Positions 34,477 through 43,481 are shown, numbered from the stretch's first letter. The stretch is DNA of 50,665 nucleotides from Thermosediminibacteraceae bacterium (GCA_021890755.1 JAKKUQ010000010.1:1-50665), one strand, 5' to 3'. The notes: generated from the letters alone by a model not told the origin. Made by a program: numbers and translations.

Positions 34477-34494
34477 TTGGTATGTAAATTGCAA
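34477..34494 (+). promoter_or_regulatory. sigma-54 promoter of the nhaC-like gene
   Basis: TTGGTATGTAAATTGCAA has GG and GC exactly 10 bases apart and matches the -24/-12 consensus TTGGCACNNNNNTTGCA except for TA in place of CA. It lies about 40 bases before the gene. Confidence 0.8.
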
Positions 34495-34533
34495 TAAATA
34501 AAATCAAACAAAATTATGGGGGGATAAATTGGA

Positions 34534-35919
34534 ATGAAAACTCCGAGAAAACCATATCTTTACGAGGCCTTATTTTCAGTATTAGGACTTATTGTTGTCA
34601 TGGCTGTATCCCTTGTTAAATTCCGTACAGACCCACATATTCCTATGTTAATAGGGTCTATTTTCGCTAGCATTGTTGCCTTCCGTGCGGGGTACCGCTG
34701 GGAAGAAATCGAAAGGGGAATGCTGGACGGAATATATCAAGCCCTGCAGTCAGTCATAATATTAACCATAATTGGTGTGTTGATAGGCGTTTGGATCTTA
34801 GCCGGTGTGGTACCAGCGATGATTTACTATGGCCTTGGACTTTTAACTCCCAAAATATTTTTACTGGCTACGCTGCTTATCTGTTCGATAGTTTCTTTGG
34901 CTACCGGTACCTCCTGGGGAACCGTCGGCACAATTGGTATAGCCCTCATGGGTGTCGGGCAGGGCTTAGGTATACCCCCAGCTTTGATAGCTGGTGCGAT
35001 AATTTCCGGAGCCTATTTCGGTGACAAGATGTCACCGCTTTCTGATACTACCAATTTAGCACCTGCGGTAGCAGGAACTGATGTATTTACCCACGTAAAG
35101 CACATGATTTACACGACCGGTGTAAGTTATGTCATTGCCGCAGCTTTATATACGATAATAGGTTTCAGATTTAGCGGCGGTTCCATAGATGTAAACCAAA
35201 TAAACGCCATAAAAAGCGCTTTAGCTTCTCAATTTACAATAAACCCACTGCTCCTCATACCGCCACTGGCGGTTATTCTTTGCGTAGCCCTTAAGGTTCC
35301 CGCCATACCCGGTATAACTATAGGCATAATTCTTGGTGCACTGGAAGCTATCGTATTTCAGCAAGCGGATCTAGGTCAAATCATCAACGCTGGGTATTCA
35401 GGTTTTGTGAGCGAGACCGGCAACCAGATGATAGATGATCTGCTGACTGCCGGTGGTTTGACAGCAATGATGTACTCCATTTCATTGGTTATAGCCTCGA
35501 TGATGTTCGGTGGCATTATGGAAAAAACCGGCCAGCTGGAAGTTCTGCTTGAGGCTCTGCTCAGAAAAGTAAGGAGCGTCGGAGCACTGATAAGTACGAC
35601 CGTTTTGACATGCGTAGCCAGTAACATGCTGTTGCCAGAGCAGTATATATCGATAATAGTGCCCGGAAGATTGTACGCCAGAGCTTACAGAGAAAAAGGC
35701 CTTCATCCGAAGAATCTTTCAAGAGCTCTGGAGGATGCGGGGACACTTACATCAGCATTAATCCCGTGGAACACGTGCGGTGCTTTTATAAAGGGGGTCC
35801 TGGGAATTTCTGCTTTCGCGTACGGCCCCTGGGCATTCCTGAACTATATTAACCCCATCGTTTCTATAATATACGGCTTTACGGGCTTTACAATTGAAAG
35901 GCTAAAAGAGGACGAGTAA
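34534..35919 (+). CDS. NhaC family Na+/H+-type antiporter, probable ornithine-pathway carrier
   Basis: A 461-residue protein with about twelve membrane segments. Its family marks are TLLICSIVSLATGTSWGTVGTIG (central part SLATGTSWGTVGT), GAIISGAYFGDKMSPLSDTTN and the C-terminal SALIPWNTCGAFIKGVLG. Family members exchange Na+ for H+ or organic acids and amino acids. Placement between racemase and ord, under its own sigma-54 promoter, makes ornithine uptake or product exchange more likely than pure Na+/H+ exchange. Substrate not proven. Confidence 0.88.
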   Translation: MKTPRKPYLYEALFSVLGLIVVMAVSLVKFRTDPHIPMLIGSIFASIVAFRAGYRWEEIERGMLDGIYQALQSVIILTIIGVLIGVWILAGVVPAMIYYGLGLLTPKIFLLATLLICSIVSLATGTSWGTVGTIGIALMGVGQGLGIPPALIAGAIISGAYFGDKMSPLSDTTNLAPAVAGTDVFTHVKHMIYTTGVSYVIAAALYTIIGFRFSGGSIDVNQINAIKSALASQFTINPLLLIPPLAVILCVALKVPAIPGITIGIILGALEAIVFQQADLGQIINAGYSGFVSETGNQMIDDLLTAGGLTAMMYSISLVIASMMFGGIMEKTGQLEVLLEALLRKVRSVGALISTTVLTCVASNMLLPEQYISIIVPGRLYARAYREKGLHPKNLSRALEDAGTLTSALIPWNTCGAFIKGVLGISAFAYGPWAFLNYINPIVSIIYGFTGFTIERLKEDE

Positions 35920-35933
35920 TGGTGTGTTTTAAG

Positions 35934-35962
35934 TTACCCTCAGTCCTGAGGGTAATTTTTTT
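35934..35962 (+). terminator. intrinsic terminator after the nhaC-like gene
   Basis: TTACCCTCAG and CTGAGGGTAA pair with a tiny TC loop and run into T7. It separates the carrier transcript from the ord operon. Confidence 0.85.
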
Positions 35963-35963
35963 A

Positions 35964-35981
35964 CTGCAAAAATTATTGCAG
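35964..35981. promoter_or_regulatory. upstream activator site of the ord-ort-ora operon
   Basis: CTGCAAAAATTATTGCAG is an inverted repeat with 6-bp arms, 41 bases before the -24 element. It is nearly identical to the palindrome at 11695-11713 and shares its core with the sites at 34.4 kb. Confidence 0.65.
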
Positions 35982-36022
35982 TTAAAGTAAGAAGCTATAC
36001 CTTAATTAAGCCGTAAATATGC

Positions 36023-36039
36023 TGGCATAAAGTTTGCTT
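36023..36039 (+). promoter_or_regulatory. sigma-54 promoter of the ord-ort-ora operon
   Basis: TGGCATAAAGTTTGCTT fits the -24/-12 consensus (TGGCAC-N5-TTGCT) with GG and GC exactly 10 bases apart. It lies about 63 bases before the ATG of ord. Confidence 0.87.
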
Positions 36040-36101
36040 TTAATACTATTAGATGACTAAATATAACTCAAATAAAATCTAAACCAAAGGAGTGTCACAT
36101 T

Positions 36102-37154
36102 ATGGAAAACGTAAAGGTTATCGTCTGGGGCCTAGGCGCCATGGGCGGAGGCATGGCCAGGATGATTTTGCAAAAAAAAGGTATGGAGATAGTAGGAGCT
36201 ATAGCTTCGCGAGCAGAAAAGGCTGGAAAGGATCTAGGAGAAGTTTTGAATCTTGGCACTAAAGTAGGGGTGACTGTAACTAACGAACCGGAGAAAGCAT
36301 TGAAAGAGCCTGCTGATATAGTTCTGCTCGCTACCTCGTCTTTTACGAGAGAAGTTTATCCCCAGTTAAAAAGGATTATAGAAAGCGGTAAAAATGTGAT
36401 CACCATTGCCGAAGAGATGGCTTACCCGGCATATCGCGAACCTGAAATAGCAAAAGAAATAGACAAATTGGCAAAGGAACACAATGTAACGGTGCTGGGG
36501 ACAGGAATCAATCCGGGATTTGTACTGGATACCCTCATAATTTCCCTGAGTGGTGTATGCATGGATATTAAGAAAATCAAGGCGAGGAGAATAAACGACC
36601 TTTCTCCCTTTGGGACCACAGTAATGAGGACTCAGGGTGTGGGAACCACAGTAGAAGAATTCCATAAAGGCCTTGAGGAAGGTACCATAGTAGGGCACAT
36701 CGGTTTTCCCGAGTCCATAAGCCTTATTTCCGAAGCTTTGGGGCTAGAGGTCGATGAAGTACAGCAAATAAGGGAACCCATCGTTTCTAGGGTTTATAGG
36801 GAAACTCCCTATGCCAAAGTCGAGCCAGGAATGGTAGCAGGCTGCAAGCATATCGGTATAGGATTGAGAAAGGGCGAGCCAGTTATAGTACTGGAACACC
36901 CCCAGCAGATTAGGCCGGAGCTGGAAAACGTGGAAACAGGCGATTATATCGAGATTGAAGGCACTCCCAATATTAACCTGGCAATAAAACCCGAGATTCC
37001 TGGGGGAATAGGTACCATTGCCATTGCGGTAAATATGATTCCCAAGGTTATTGAGGCAAGGCCCGGTTTAGTTACTATGAAGGACCTGCCGGTACCGGCG
37101 GCTATTATGGGAGATATAAGAAAGCTGATAAAGGGCGGTGAGAATAATGCCTGA
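36102..37154 (+). CDS. ord: 2,4-diaminopentanoate dehydrogenase
   Basis: A 350-residue NAD(P)-dependent oxidoreductase with a DapB-like Rossmann start, KVIVWGLGAMGGGMARMIL. The middle has VLGTGINPGFVLDTLIISLSG and ARRINDLSPFG, as in the characterised clostridial Ord. It oxidatively deaminates (2R,4S)-2,4-diaminopentanoate to 2-amino-4-oxopentanoate and ammonia. First gene of the operon behind the sigma-54 promoter. Its stop overlaps the ortA start. Confidence 0.93.
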   Translation: MENVKVIVWGLGAMGGGMARMILQKKGMEIVGAIASRAEKAGKDLGEVLNLGTKVGVTVTNEPEKALKEPADIVLLATSSFTREVYPQLKRIIESGKNVITIAEEMAYPAYREPEIAKEIDKLAKEHNVTVLGTGINPGFVLDTLIISLSGVCMDIKKIKARRINDLSPFGTTVMRTQGVGTTVEEFHKGLEEGTIVGHIGFPESISLISEALGLEVDEVQQIREPIVSRVYRETPYAKVEPGMVAGCKHIGIGLRKGEPVIVLEHPQQIRPELENVETGDYIEIEGTPNINLAIKPEIPGGIGTIAIAVNMIPKVIEARPGLVTMKDLPVPAAIMGDIRKLIKGGENNA

Positions 37155-37485
37155 TGCAGTTAAAGGGACTTGGGTGCAGATTCATAAGGTTGTTTTGAAA
37201 CCCGAAGAAAGGTCACCGCGCCTCCCGGATGATACGAAAAAAGTGCCGTTGGAATTTAGGCTCAAAGGGTTTCTCACCCATGATGCTAATTTAGGCGAAG
37301 AAGTGGAAATCGAGACTCTAATAGGTCGAAAAGTCAGGGGGAAGCTGATAAAAATAAATCCCGAATACGAACACGGGTTTGGAAAGCCTGTACCCGAGCT
37401 TCTTTCGATAGGAATGGAGTTAAGAAAACTTCTGGGAGGTGAAGTCGATGTCTCGGGACATGAGCTACGAAGCTGTGATGAATAG
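37147..37485 (+). CDS. ortA: 2-amino-4-oxopentanoate thiolase, alpha subunit
   Basis: A 112-residue protein starting at ATG 37147 (GGGCGGTGAG before it) and overlapping ord by 8 bases. It contains GTWVQIHKVVLKPEERSPRLP and EIETLIGRKVRGKLIKINP, which form the small beta-barrel subunit of OrtAB, as in other clostridial ornithine clusters. With OrtB it splits 2-amino-4-oxopentanoate with CoA into acetyl-CoA and D-alanine. It overlaps ortB by 38 bases. Confidence 0.9.
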   Translation: MPDAVKGTWVQIHKVVLKPEERSPRLPDDTKKVPLEFRLKGFLTHDANLGEEVEIETLIGRKVRGKLIKINPEYEHGFGKPVPELLSIGMELRKLLGGEVDVSGHELRSCDE

Positions 37486-38866
37486 GAAAAATGAAATAAT
37501 GAAAAAGGCAGTAGGAATCGATTATCAAGTCTTTGAATCAGGTGGCATTGCCTTCGACTACGAGCGGATGATGAAAGAAGTGGGTTACACCATAGATGAA
37601 GTGAGAAAGATACAGGCTGAAACTGGGGTTGGCAATACTCCTTTGTTGGAACTCAAAAATTTAACAAAGCTTGCAAGAAAACTGGCACCACCGGGTAAAG
37701 GAGCTAGGATTTTTATTAAGGACGAAGCCTGTAACCCGTCAGGCAGCTTCAAAGATAGGAGAGCATCGGTTTCGGTCTATAGAGCTCAGAAACTTGGATA
37801 TAAAGGAGTCATAGCCGCCACTAGTGGCAATTACGGTGCAGCGGTGGCCTCCCAGGCGGCTATGAGAGGATTAAATTGTATAGTAGTTCAGGAAGTTTTT
37901 GATAGCGAGGGCAGGGGCCAGCCCGAAATACTGGAGAAGGGACGAAAATGTGAGGCTTTTGGCGCCGAAGTGATCCAGCTTTCAGTGGGGCCGGAGTTGT
38001 TTTATACCTTCTTATGCCTTCTGGAAGAGACCGGGTATTTCAATGCCTCTCTCTATACTCCCTTTGCCATAGCAGGGATTGAGACTTTGGGATATGAATT
38101 GGCCGAACAGGTAAGGGCAGCCACAGGGAGAGATCCGGATGCGGTGGTTATAACTCATGCTGGTGGCGGGAATGTCACGGGTACTGCAAGAGGCCTTTTG
38201 AAAGCCGGTTGCCAAAATACGAAGATTATAGGCGCCAGCGTAAATCTTACGGGACTTCATATGGCGAGCGACAGGGACTTCAATAGGAAATCTTTTACCA
38301 CCGGGCATACGGGTTTCGGCGTTCCTTTTGCCACCTGGCCTGATAGGGCTGATGTCCCGAGAAATGCTGCAAGGCCCCTTCGCTATCTGGATAGATACGT
38401 AACCGTAAGTCAGGGTGAGGTCTTTTACATCACAGAAGCTCTAGCGCAGCTTGAAGGGCTGGAACGGGGTCCGGCAGGCAATACATCTCTTGCCGCTGCT
38501 TTCGCTATAGCCCAGGAGATGGACGAAGATCAGATTATCGTTGTGCAGGAAACGGAATACACGGGAGCGGGGAAACTGCCGTCGGCACAGCTTACTTTTG
38601 CGAAAGAGATGGGTATTGAAGTTCGCCGAGGAGATCCCGCAGAAGATAAACCCGGCGAGAGGATAATAATTCCAGAGCATCCGGCTCAGATTAAAGTAAA
38701 AGAAGTCGACCTTAATGCGCTAAGAGTATCTTACATAAGCAATTGCATCAAAAATTATAAGGTCGAAAGGGTGACGGCGGAAGATATAAGATTCCTGGCT
38801 GAAGATACGAAGACGGATGAGGAATTCGTAAAGAATGTATTAAAAGAGCTAGGAGTTAAATTTTAG
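37448..38866 (+). CDS. ortB: 2-amino-4-oxopentanoate thiolase, beta subunit (PLP-dependent)
   Basis: A 472-residue fold-type II PLP enzyme related to threonine synthase. ATG 37448 follows GGGAGGTGA. The PLP lysine is in CNPSGSFKDRRASVSVYRA, and the phosphate-binding glycines include THAGGGNVTGTARG. It catalyses the thiolytic cleavage with OrtA. It lies inside the ord-ort-ora operon and is complete. Confidence 0.93.
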   Translation: MSRDMSYEAVMNRKNEIMKKAVGIDYQVFESGGIAFDYERMMKEVGYTIDEVRKIQAETGVGNTPLLELKNLTKLARKLAPPGKGARIFIKDEACNPSGSFKDRRASVSVYRAQKLGYKGVIAATSGNYGAAVASQAAMRGLNCIVVQEVFDSEGRGQPEILEKGRKCEAFGAEVIQLSVGPELFYTFLCLLEETGYFNASLYTPFAIAGIETLGYELAEQVRAATGRDPDAVVITHAGGGNVTGTARGLLKAGCQNTKIIGASVNLTGLHMASDRDFNRKSFTTGHTGFGVPFATWPDRADVPRNAARPLRYLDRYVTVSQGEVFYITEALAQLEGLERGPAGNTSLAAAFAIAQEMDEDQIIVVQETEYTGAGKLPSAQLTFAKEMGIEVRRGDPAEDKPGERIIIPEHPAQIKVKEVDLNALRVSYISNCIKNYKVERVTAEDIRFLAEDTKTDEEFVKNVLKELGVKF

Positions 38867-38877
38867 GGGGTGGGAAG

Positions 38878-39267
38878 ATGCAACGCAAGGATGATTTTGA
38901 AACAAGGCGAAAGCATCTTGCACATCTTACGGAAGAAGAGCTTGAAAAAAGGTTCTGGGAGCTTACGGAGAAAATAGTAGATCCTTTGATTGAGCTTGCA
39001 AGAACCCATACATCTCCTTCTATAGAAAGGTCTGTGCTGCTCAGGATGGGGTTTGACAGCCTTACTGCCAAAGCCATAGTAGAAAAGTGTGTGGAAAAGG
39101 GATTACTAGGCAAGGGTGCAGGCCACGTGGTTTTGAAATACGCCCTTTATAAAAATATTCCCATAAAGGAGGCCGGTAAAAAATTGGCTCAGGGCGAGGG
39201 CTGGGATGAGATTGATAAAGCGATGGCATTAAAAATAGACGCATCTGTTGTGGGGAAGGTGATGTAA
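38878..39267 (+). CDS. oraS: D-ornithine 4,5-aminomutase, small (alpha) subunit
   Basis: A 129-residue protein with GGGGGTGGGAAG before the ATG. The sequence KHLAHLTEEELEKRFWELTEKIVDPLIELARTHTSPSIERSVLLRMGF, quoted here only by its landmarks EELEKRFWEL and TSPSIERSVLLRMGF, matches OraS of Clostridium sticklandii in length and order. It forms a complex with OraE that migrates the terminal amino group of D-ornithine to C4. It abuts oraE with no gap. Confidence 0.93.
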   Translation: MQRKDDFETRRKHLAHLTEEELEKRFWELTEKIVDPLIELARTHTSPSIERSVLLRMGFDSLTAKAIVEKCVEKGLLGKGAGHVVLKYALYKNIPIKEAGKKLAQGEGWDEIDKAMALKIDASVVGKVM

Positions 39268-41472
39268 ATGGAACTTAAAAAAGACGAAAAGCTAAATATT
39301 GAGGAAATATTAAAAGATTTGGAACATTACCGTCCCCGGCGGAGGGGCTGGCATTGGAGGGAAAAGGTAGAAAAGCAGAAAATAGGACCTTTTGAATACC
39401 TGGAAACATCGAAATGTCTGAAGAACAGCATACCGCTACCTGCTGCCAAGTATTTCGGAAACATAGACCCGCAGCCGGATTACGTCATCACTACCGAGAT
39501 AGCTTCAGGCAGATTCGAGGACGATATCCGCAGGATGCGCATGGCAGCCTGGCACGGTGCGGACCACATTATGGTTATAAGGACTGCAGGGCAGAGCCAT
39601 TTTGACGGACTTATAGAAGGAACGCCGGAAGGTGTAGGGGGAGTACCCATCACCCGCAAACAGCTGAGGGCCACCCGAAAGGCTCTGGATATGATAGAAG
39701 ATGAGGTCGGAAGGCCAATAAACTTTCACTCCTATGTAAGTGGTGTAGCGGGTCCCGAGGTAGCAGTGTTGTTTGCAGAGGAAGGGGTCAACGGTGCACA
39801 TCAGGATCCGCAGTATAACGTGCTTTATAGAAACGTTAATATGGTGCGTTCTTTCGTCGATGCAGCGGTTGCAAAAAAGATAATGGCTTGGGCTGATATG
39901 ATCCAGATTGACGGCGCCCATAACGCAAACGCCACAGCCAGAGAAGCGTGGAAGGTAATGCCCGAGCTTATGGTGCAGCATGCCATAAATGCCATGTACT
40001 CATTAAAAGTTGGAATGAAAAAAGAGAACATATGCCTTTCAACGGTACCTCCGACGGCACCGCCTGCACCCTGCTTGAGACTTGACCTGCCCTATGCTGT
40101 GGCACTTAGGGAACTTTTTAAAGGATTCAGGATGCGGGCTCAGATGAATACGAAATACATCGAGTCCAGCACAAGAGAAGCTACTGTTACACATGTGCTG
40201 AACCTCCTGATATCGCGCTTAACTGGAGCTGATATCCAGAGCACCATAACCCCCGATGAGGGAAGAAACGTCCCATGGCATTACTTCAACATACAAGCTA
40301 TAAACACAGCAAAACAAGCTCTGGTTGGTATGGATGGACTAACCGAGATGGTCCAGATAAAAAGGGATGGGCCGCTTGGACAAAAAGTGAGAGAATTAAA
40401 GGAGAGGGCTGTACTTTTCCTCGAAGAAATTCTGGAAGTAGGCGGATATTTCAAGGCCGTCGAAATGGGATTTTTCGTGGATTCTGGATTTTACCCCGAG
40501 CGAAACGGAGATGGAATCGTAAGGAAAATCGATGGCGGCGTTGGAGCAGGGACCGTGGTGAAAAGGGAAGAAGACTATATGGCACCTGTGTGCCACCATT
40601 TCGGCTACAATAACCTGCCGGAGGGACTAGAGCACCCCTGCGATTTGATCGGAGGATGCACTCTTTGCAATCCGGATAAAATAGCGTACATCGACGAGCT
40701 GGACGAAAAAGACAACGTTCACGTGAGGCTGGAAGAGACAAGAGAAATTAGAGAAAAGGGTCTTATTAAACCAGAAGTCGAGTGGTTTGCGGATGGAATC
40801 GTGTGCGTGAATATATTCCTCCCCGTTAAAGAAGAGGTGGCAGAAGCTGCAGGGCTGGAAATAGCAAGAAGGATGGGATTACAAGATCCCGAAATAATCC
40901 ACCGAGAGATAATGCACCCCGCTGAAGGCACTTACCTTGAAATAAAGGGGAAAGTTCCATTTGCTATTGACCCTGCAACGCTTTCCATTCCCAAAAAACC
41001 GGAAGTGCTTTCAGAAGAAGAGATTAGAAGCTTTGTAAAAGAACACCCAATAAAAATCGTAGCAGCGACGGTGGGCGAAGACGAACATTCAGTTGGCCTT
41101 AGAGAAATTATAGATATAAAGCACGGTGGACTAGAAGGTTTCGGAATAGAATGCCACTACCTTGGCACATCGGTGCCAGTGGAAAAGGTAGTGGATGCAG
41201 CGATAGAAATAGATGCGGATGCCATACTTATAAGTACAATCATAACCCATGCCGATATCCACAGAATAAATATGAGGAAATTACACGAACTTTGCGTAGA
41301 AAAGGGCATAAGGGATAAAATAATTCTAGTAGGCGGTGGCACTCAGGTCACCGATGAAATAGCGAAGGAATCAGGGCTTGATGCAGGATTCGGACGGGGT
41401 ACCAAAGGAATCCATGTGGCGAGTTTCTTGGTGAAAAAAATGAAGGAGAAAATTGCGAAAAATGGAGGTTAA
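39268..41472 (+). CDS. oraE: D-ornithine 4,5-aminomutase, large (beta) subunit, adenosylcobalamin- and PLP-dependent
   Basis: A 734-residue protein. An N-terminal TIM barrel contains HGADHIMVIRTAGQSHFDG. The C-terminal B12-binding Rossmann domain carries the base-off motif D-x-H-x-x-G as DEHSVG (about 604-609), then the usual GG at VGGGTQ near 690. The Lys in IIDIKHGGLEG just after the motif is a good candidate for the PLP-bound Lys described in the family. It isomerises D-ornithine to 2,4-diaminopentanoate. The stop is followed after 5 bases by the reactivase gene. Confidence 0.95.
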   Translation: MELKKDEKLNIEEILKDLEHYRPRRRGWHWREKVEKQKIGPFEYLETSKCLKNSIPLPAAKYFGNIDPQPDYVITTEIASGRFEDDIRRMRMAAWHGADHIMVIRTAGQSHFDGLIEGTPEGVGGVPITRKQLRATRKALDMIEDEVGRPINFHSYVSGVAGPEVAVLFAEEGVNGAHQDPQYNVLYRNVNMVRSFVDAAVAKKIMAWADMIQIDGAHNANATAREAWKVMPELMVQHAINAMYSLKVGMKKENICLSTVPPTAPPAPCLRLDLPYAVALRELFKGFRMRAQMNTKYIESSTREATVTHVLNLLISRLTGADIQSTITPDEGRNVPWHYFNIQAINTAKQALVGMDGLTEMVQIKRDGPLGQKVRELKERAVLFLEEILEVGGYFKAVEMGFFVDSGFYPERNGDGIVRKIDGGVGAGTVVKREEDYMAPVCHHFGYNNLPEGLEHPCDLIGGCTLCNPDKIAYIDELDEKDNVHVRLEETREIREKGLIKPEVEWFADGIVCVNIFLPVKEEVAEAAGLEIARRMGLQDPEIIHREIMHPAEGTYLEIKGKVPFAIDPATLSIPKKPEVLSEEEIRSFVKEHPIKIVAATVGEDEHSVGLREIIDIKHGGLEGFGIECHYLGTSVPVEKVVDAAIEIDADAILISTIITHADIHRINMRKLHELCVEKGIRDKIILVGGGTQVTDEIAKESGLDAGFGRGTKGIHVASFLVKKMKEKIAKNGG

Positions 41473-41477
41473 ATTAA

Positions 41478-42845
41478 GTGGTTGAGGTGGATGTGCTTGT
41501 AGCGGAAATAGGCAGCACCACTACTGTCGTAAATGCCTTTACGGGTATAGGCACCCCCTGTCCCCGATTTTTGGGGCAGGGGGTTGCACCTACTACGGTG
41601 CTGCAGGGAGACGTTACCGTTGGCCTTGAAGGGGCTATACGAGATTTAGAGAAAAAGTTAGATAGTCCTGTCAAATGGAAAAAGATGATGGCATCAAGTA
41701 GTGCCGCCGGTGGGTTAAAAATGACCGTCCACGGCCTTGTATATGACATGACGGTAAAGGCGGCCAAAGAAGCTGCTTTGGGCGCTGGGGCTGTTTTGCA
41801 TCTGGCGACGGCCGGAATCTTAAGCGAAACTGACTTGGAAAAGATTAAGAGAATAAGACCAAATATAATTCTTCTGGCAGGAGGAGTTGATTACGGGGAA
41901 AAGAAGACTGTCCTTGAAAATGCGAGAAAGATTGCAGAGTTAAACCTAGATACCCCCATAATTTACGCAGGTAACGTGGCAGCAAGAGATGAGGTGGCGA
42001 AAATCTTTTCTGGGAAAAACAAAGTTTTTTTCGTGGACAATGTATATCCAAGGATAGACGAATTAAATGTGGAACCTGCAAGAAGAGTTATTCAACAGGT
42101 TTTCGAAGAGCACATCGTGATGGCACCGGGCATGGAAAAAATCCGCACCATGGTGGATGGTCCAATAGTGCCGACACCTGGAGCGGTTATGATGGCTGCG
42201 GTACTTTTAAAGGAAGATATAGGAGATTTAATGGTAATTGATGTGGGTGGTGCTACAACGGATGTGCACTCGGTAACCGAGGGTTCAGAAGAGATAAACA
42301 GGATTTTACTAGCTCCCGAACCCGTTGCAAAAAGAACGGTTGAAGGGGATCTGGGAGTTTATGTAAATAGATACAATGTGGTGGAAGTTTTAGGTTTCGA
42401 GGAAGCAAAAAGAAAATACGGGGAGAACTTAAGCGAGGCTTTAGAAAATCAGCCTCCTGTGCCCGAAAATCCCGAAGAAGTAAGACTTGCTGAATTTCTT
42501 GCAGAAATTGCCGCCATTACTGCTGTCAACCGCCACGCAGGAGAGATAAAGTATCTTTATGGTCCCACTGGCAGGTATACGGTAGCTCAAGGGAAGGACC
42601 TTACTAAGGTGAAATGGATAATTGGAACAGGGGGAGCTTTTACGCGGTTGCCCTCCGGGAGAAACATTTTAGAGAAAATAAAAACGAAACCCGGGAGCAA
42701 AAAACTGCTACCGGGGGAAAACGCCGAAGTGCTTATAGATTGGGATTATATAATGGCTTCTGTGGGCGTGTTGTCAAAAGAATATCCATCCGATGCAAAA
42801 AAGTTACTTATGAAAAGCGTGCGGTTGAAGGAAAGAGAGAACTAA
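41478..42845 (+). CDS. GlmL/MutL-like reactivating ATPase of the ornithine aminomutase
   Basis: A 455-residue ASKHA-fold ATPase starting at GTG 41478 behind TGGAGG. The phosphate-binding loops are VLVAEIGSTTTVVNAF near 4 and LMVIDVGGATTDVHSV near 252. GlmL/MutL proteins accompany B12 mutases and are thought to replace damaged cobalamin. Clostridial ornithine clusters contain this same homologue next to oraE. It is the last gene of the operon and is followed by a strong terminator. Confidence 0.9.
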   Translation: MVEVDVLVAEIGSTTTVVNAFTGIGTPCPRFLGQGVAPTTVLQGDVTVGLEGAIRDLEKKLDSPVKWKKMMASSSAAGGLKMTVHGLVYDMTVKAAKEAALGAGAVLHLATAGILSETDLEKIKRIRPNIILLAGGVDYGEKKTVLENARKIAELNLDTPIIYAGNVAARDEVAKIFSGKNKVFFVDNVYPRIDELNVEPARRVIQQVFEEHIVMAPGMEKIRTMVDGPIVPTPGAVMMAAVLLKEDIGDLMVIDVGGATTDVHSVTEGSEEINRILLAPEPVAKRTVEGDLGVYVNRYNVVEVLGFEEAKRKYGENLSEALENQPPVPENPEEVRLAEFLAEIAAITAVNRHAGEIKYLYGPTGRYTVAQGKDLTKVKWIIGTGGAFTRLPSGRNILEKIKTKPGSKKLLPGENAEVLIDWDYIMASVGVLSKEYPSDAKKLLMKSVRLKEREN

Positions 42846-42854
42846 AGGTTCTCT

Positions 42855-42890
42855 CATCCCCAACCGAAGTTAGGTTGGGGATGTTTTTTA
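42855..42890 (+). terminator. intrinsic terminator of the ornithine operon
   Basis: CATCCCCAACC and GGTTGGGGATG form an 11-bp GC-rich stem with a 7-base loop and T7. Confidence 0.95.
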
Positions 42891-43143
42891 TATGCGGCCG
42901 GTATGAAGTCTGATTATCTCCATACGTTGCGTCAAAAGTAAAACAATAATCTTCTTTCCGGTAATCCCGAGGAATATAGGCGTTGTATGTCCCGATGTGG
43001 GGACTAATATCTGTTGTCCGAATTCTTTTAAATTATTCGGATCTATAAGCGGCAACAATAATGTCTAGCCTGGGGAAATTCGATTGGTATCGGGCATATT
43101 ATTCAAACTCAAGATCTGATCAATCGTTACGCCGGTTCGCTAG

Positions 43144-43342
43144 GAGATGGACGATGAATGAAACGAGGTTGGATCCGCTAAGTTGGTGCGCCTGTCTTCG
43201 CTCATACTGGAAGAGTAGTAACTGCAATTAGCATATCGGGTTCGACTGTTGTCGTTACTTAAGAAAAAATTTCCTAGTTTTCGAAAAAATAAAGGAAAGC
43301 GCTCGCCAGATATCGGAAAAAATGGGCCGGAAGGCAGGGTAA
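43144..43342 (+). pseudogene. IclR-family regulator remnant (C-terminal effector domain)
   Basis: Pieces in two frames read EMDDE-stop-NEVG, then GAPVFAHTGRVVTAISISGST, and finally KESARQISEKMGRKAG with a stop at 43340-43342. These match the end of IclR-type regulators (DDEEN.EG..C.GAPVF, ISGS, AR.IS..MG). Two internal stops and at least two frameshifts disable it. About 240 bases upstream (42900-43143) show no clear domain, so the DNA-binding half seems lost or unrecognisable. Confidence 0.82.
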
Positions 43343-43409
43343 AAATTTTTTTAAATTTATAAGAAGGATTTCGAAGGGAAAAGTAGAATATATTTTCTAG
43401 AACACAAAG

Positions 43410-43435
43410 TGAAACTAAGTTTCATAATATGAAAC
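43410..43435. promoter_or_regulatory. IclR/KdgR-type operator, triple half-site
   Basis: TGAAACTAAGTTTCA (43410-43424) and GTTTCATAATATGAAAC (43419-43435) are both perfect palindromes sharing one arm. TGAAAC/GTTTCA arms are the classic KdgR/IclR box. It lies 15 bases before a TTGACA hexamer. Confidence 0.65.
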
Positions 43436-43450
43436 AAAAAGGATTCTTTG

Positions 43451-43481
43451 TTGACAGGCTCAAAGTAATCTAGAGGATAAT
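43451..43481 (+). promoter_or_regulatory. promoter before the KDPG aldolase remnant and TRAP operon
   Basis: TTGACA with GATAAT after 19 bases. It may still transcribe the TRAP genes through the aldolase remnant. Confidence 0.45.

Noticed and set aside
40275-40613. Long alternative frame inside oraE
   Set aside because: It is rich in Trp, Arg and Lys, lacks a ribosome site and lies wholly within a well-conserved gene in another frame.
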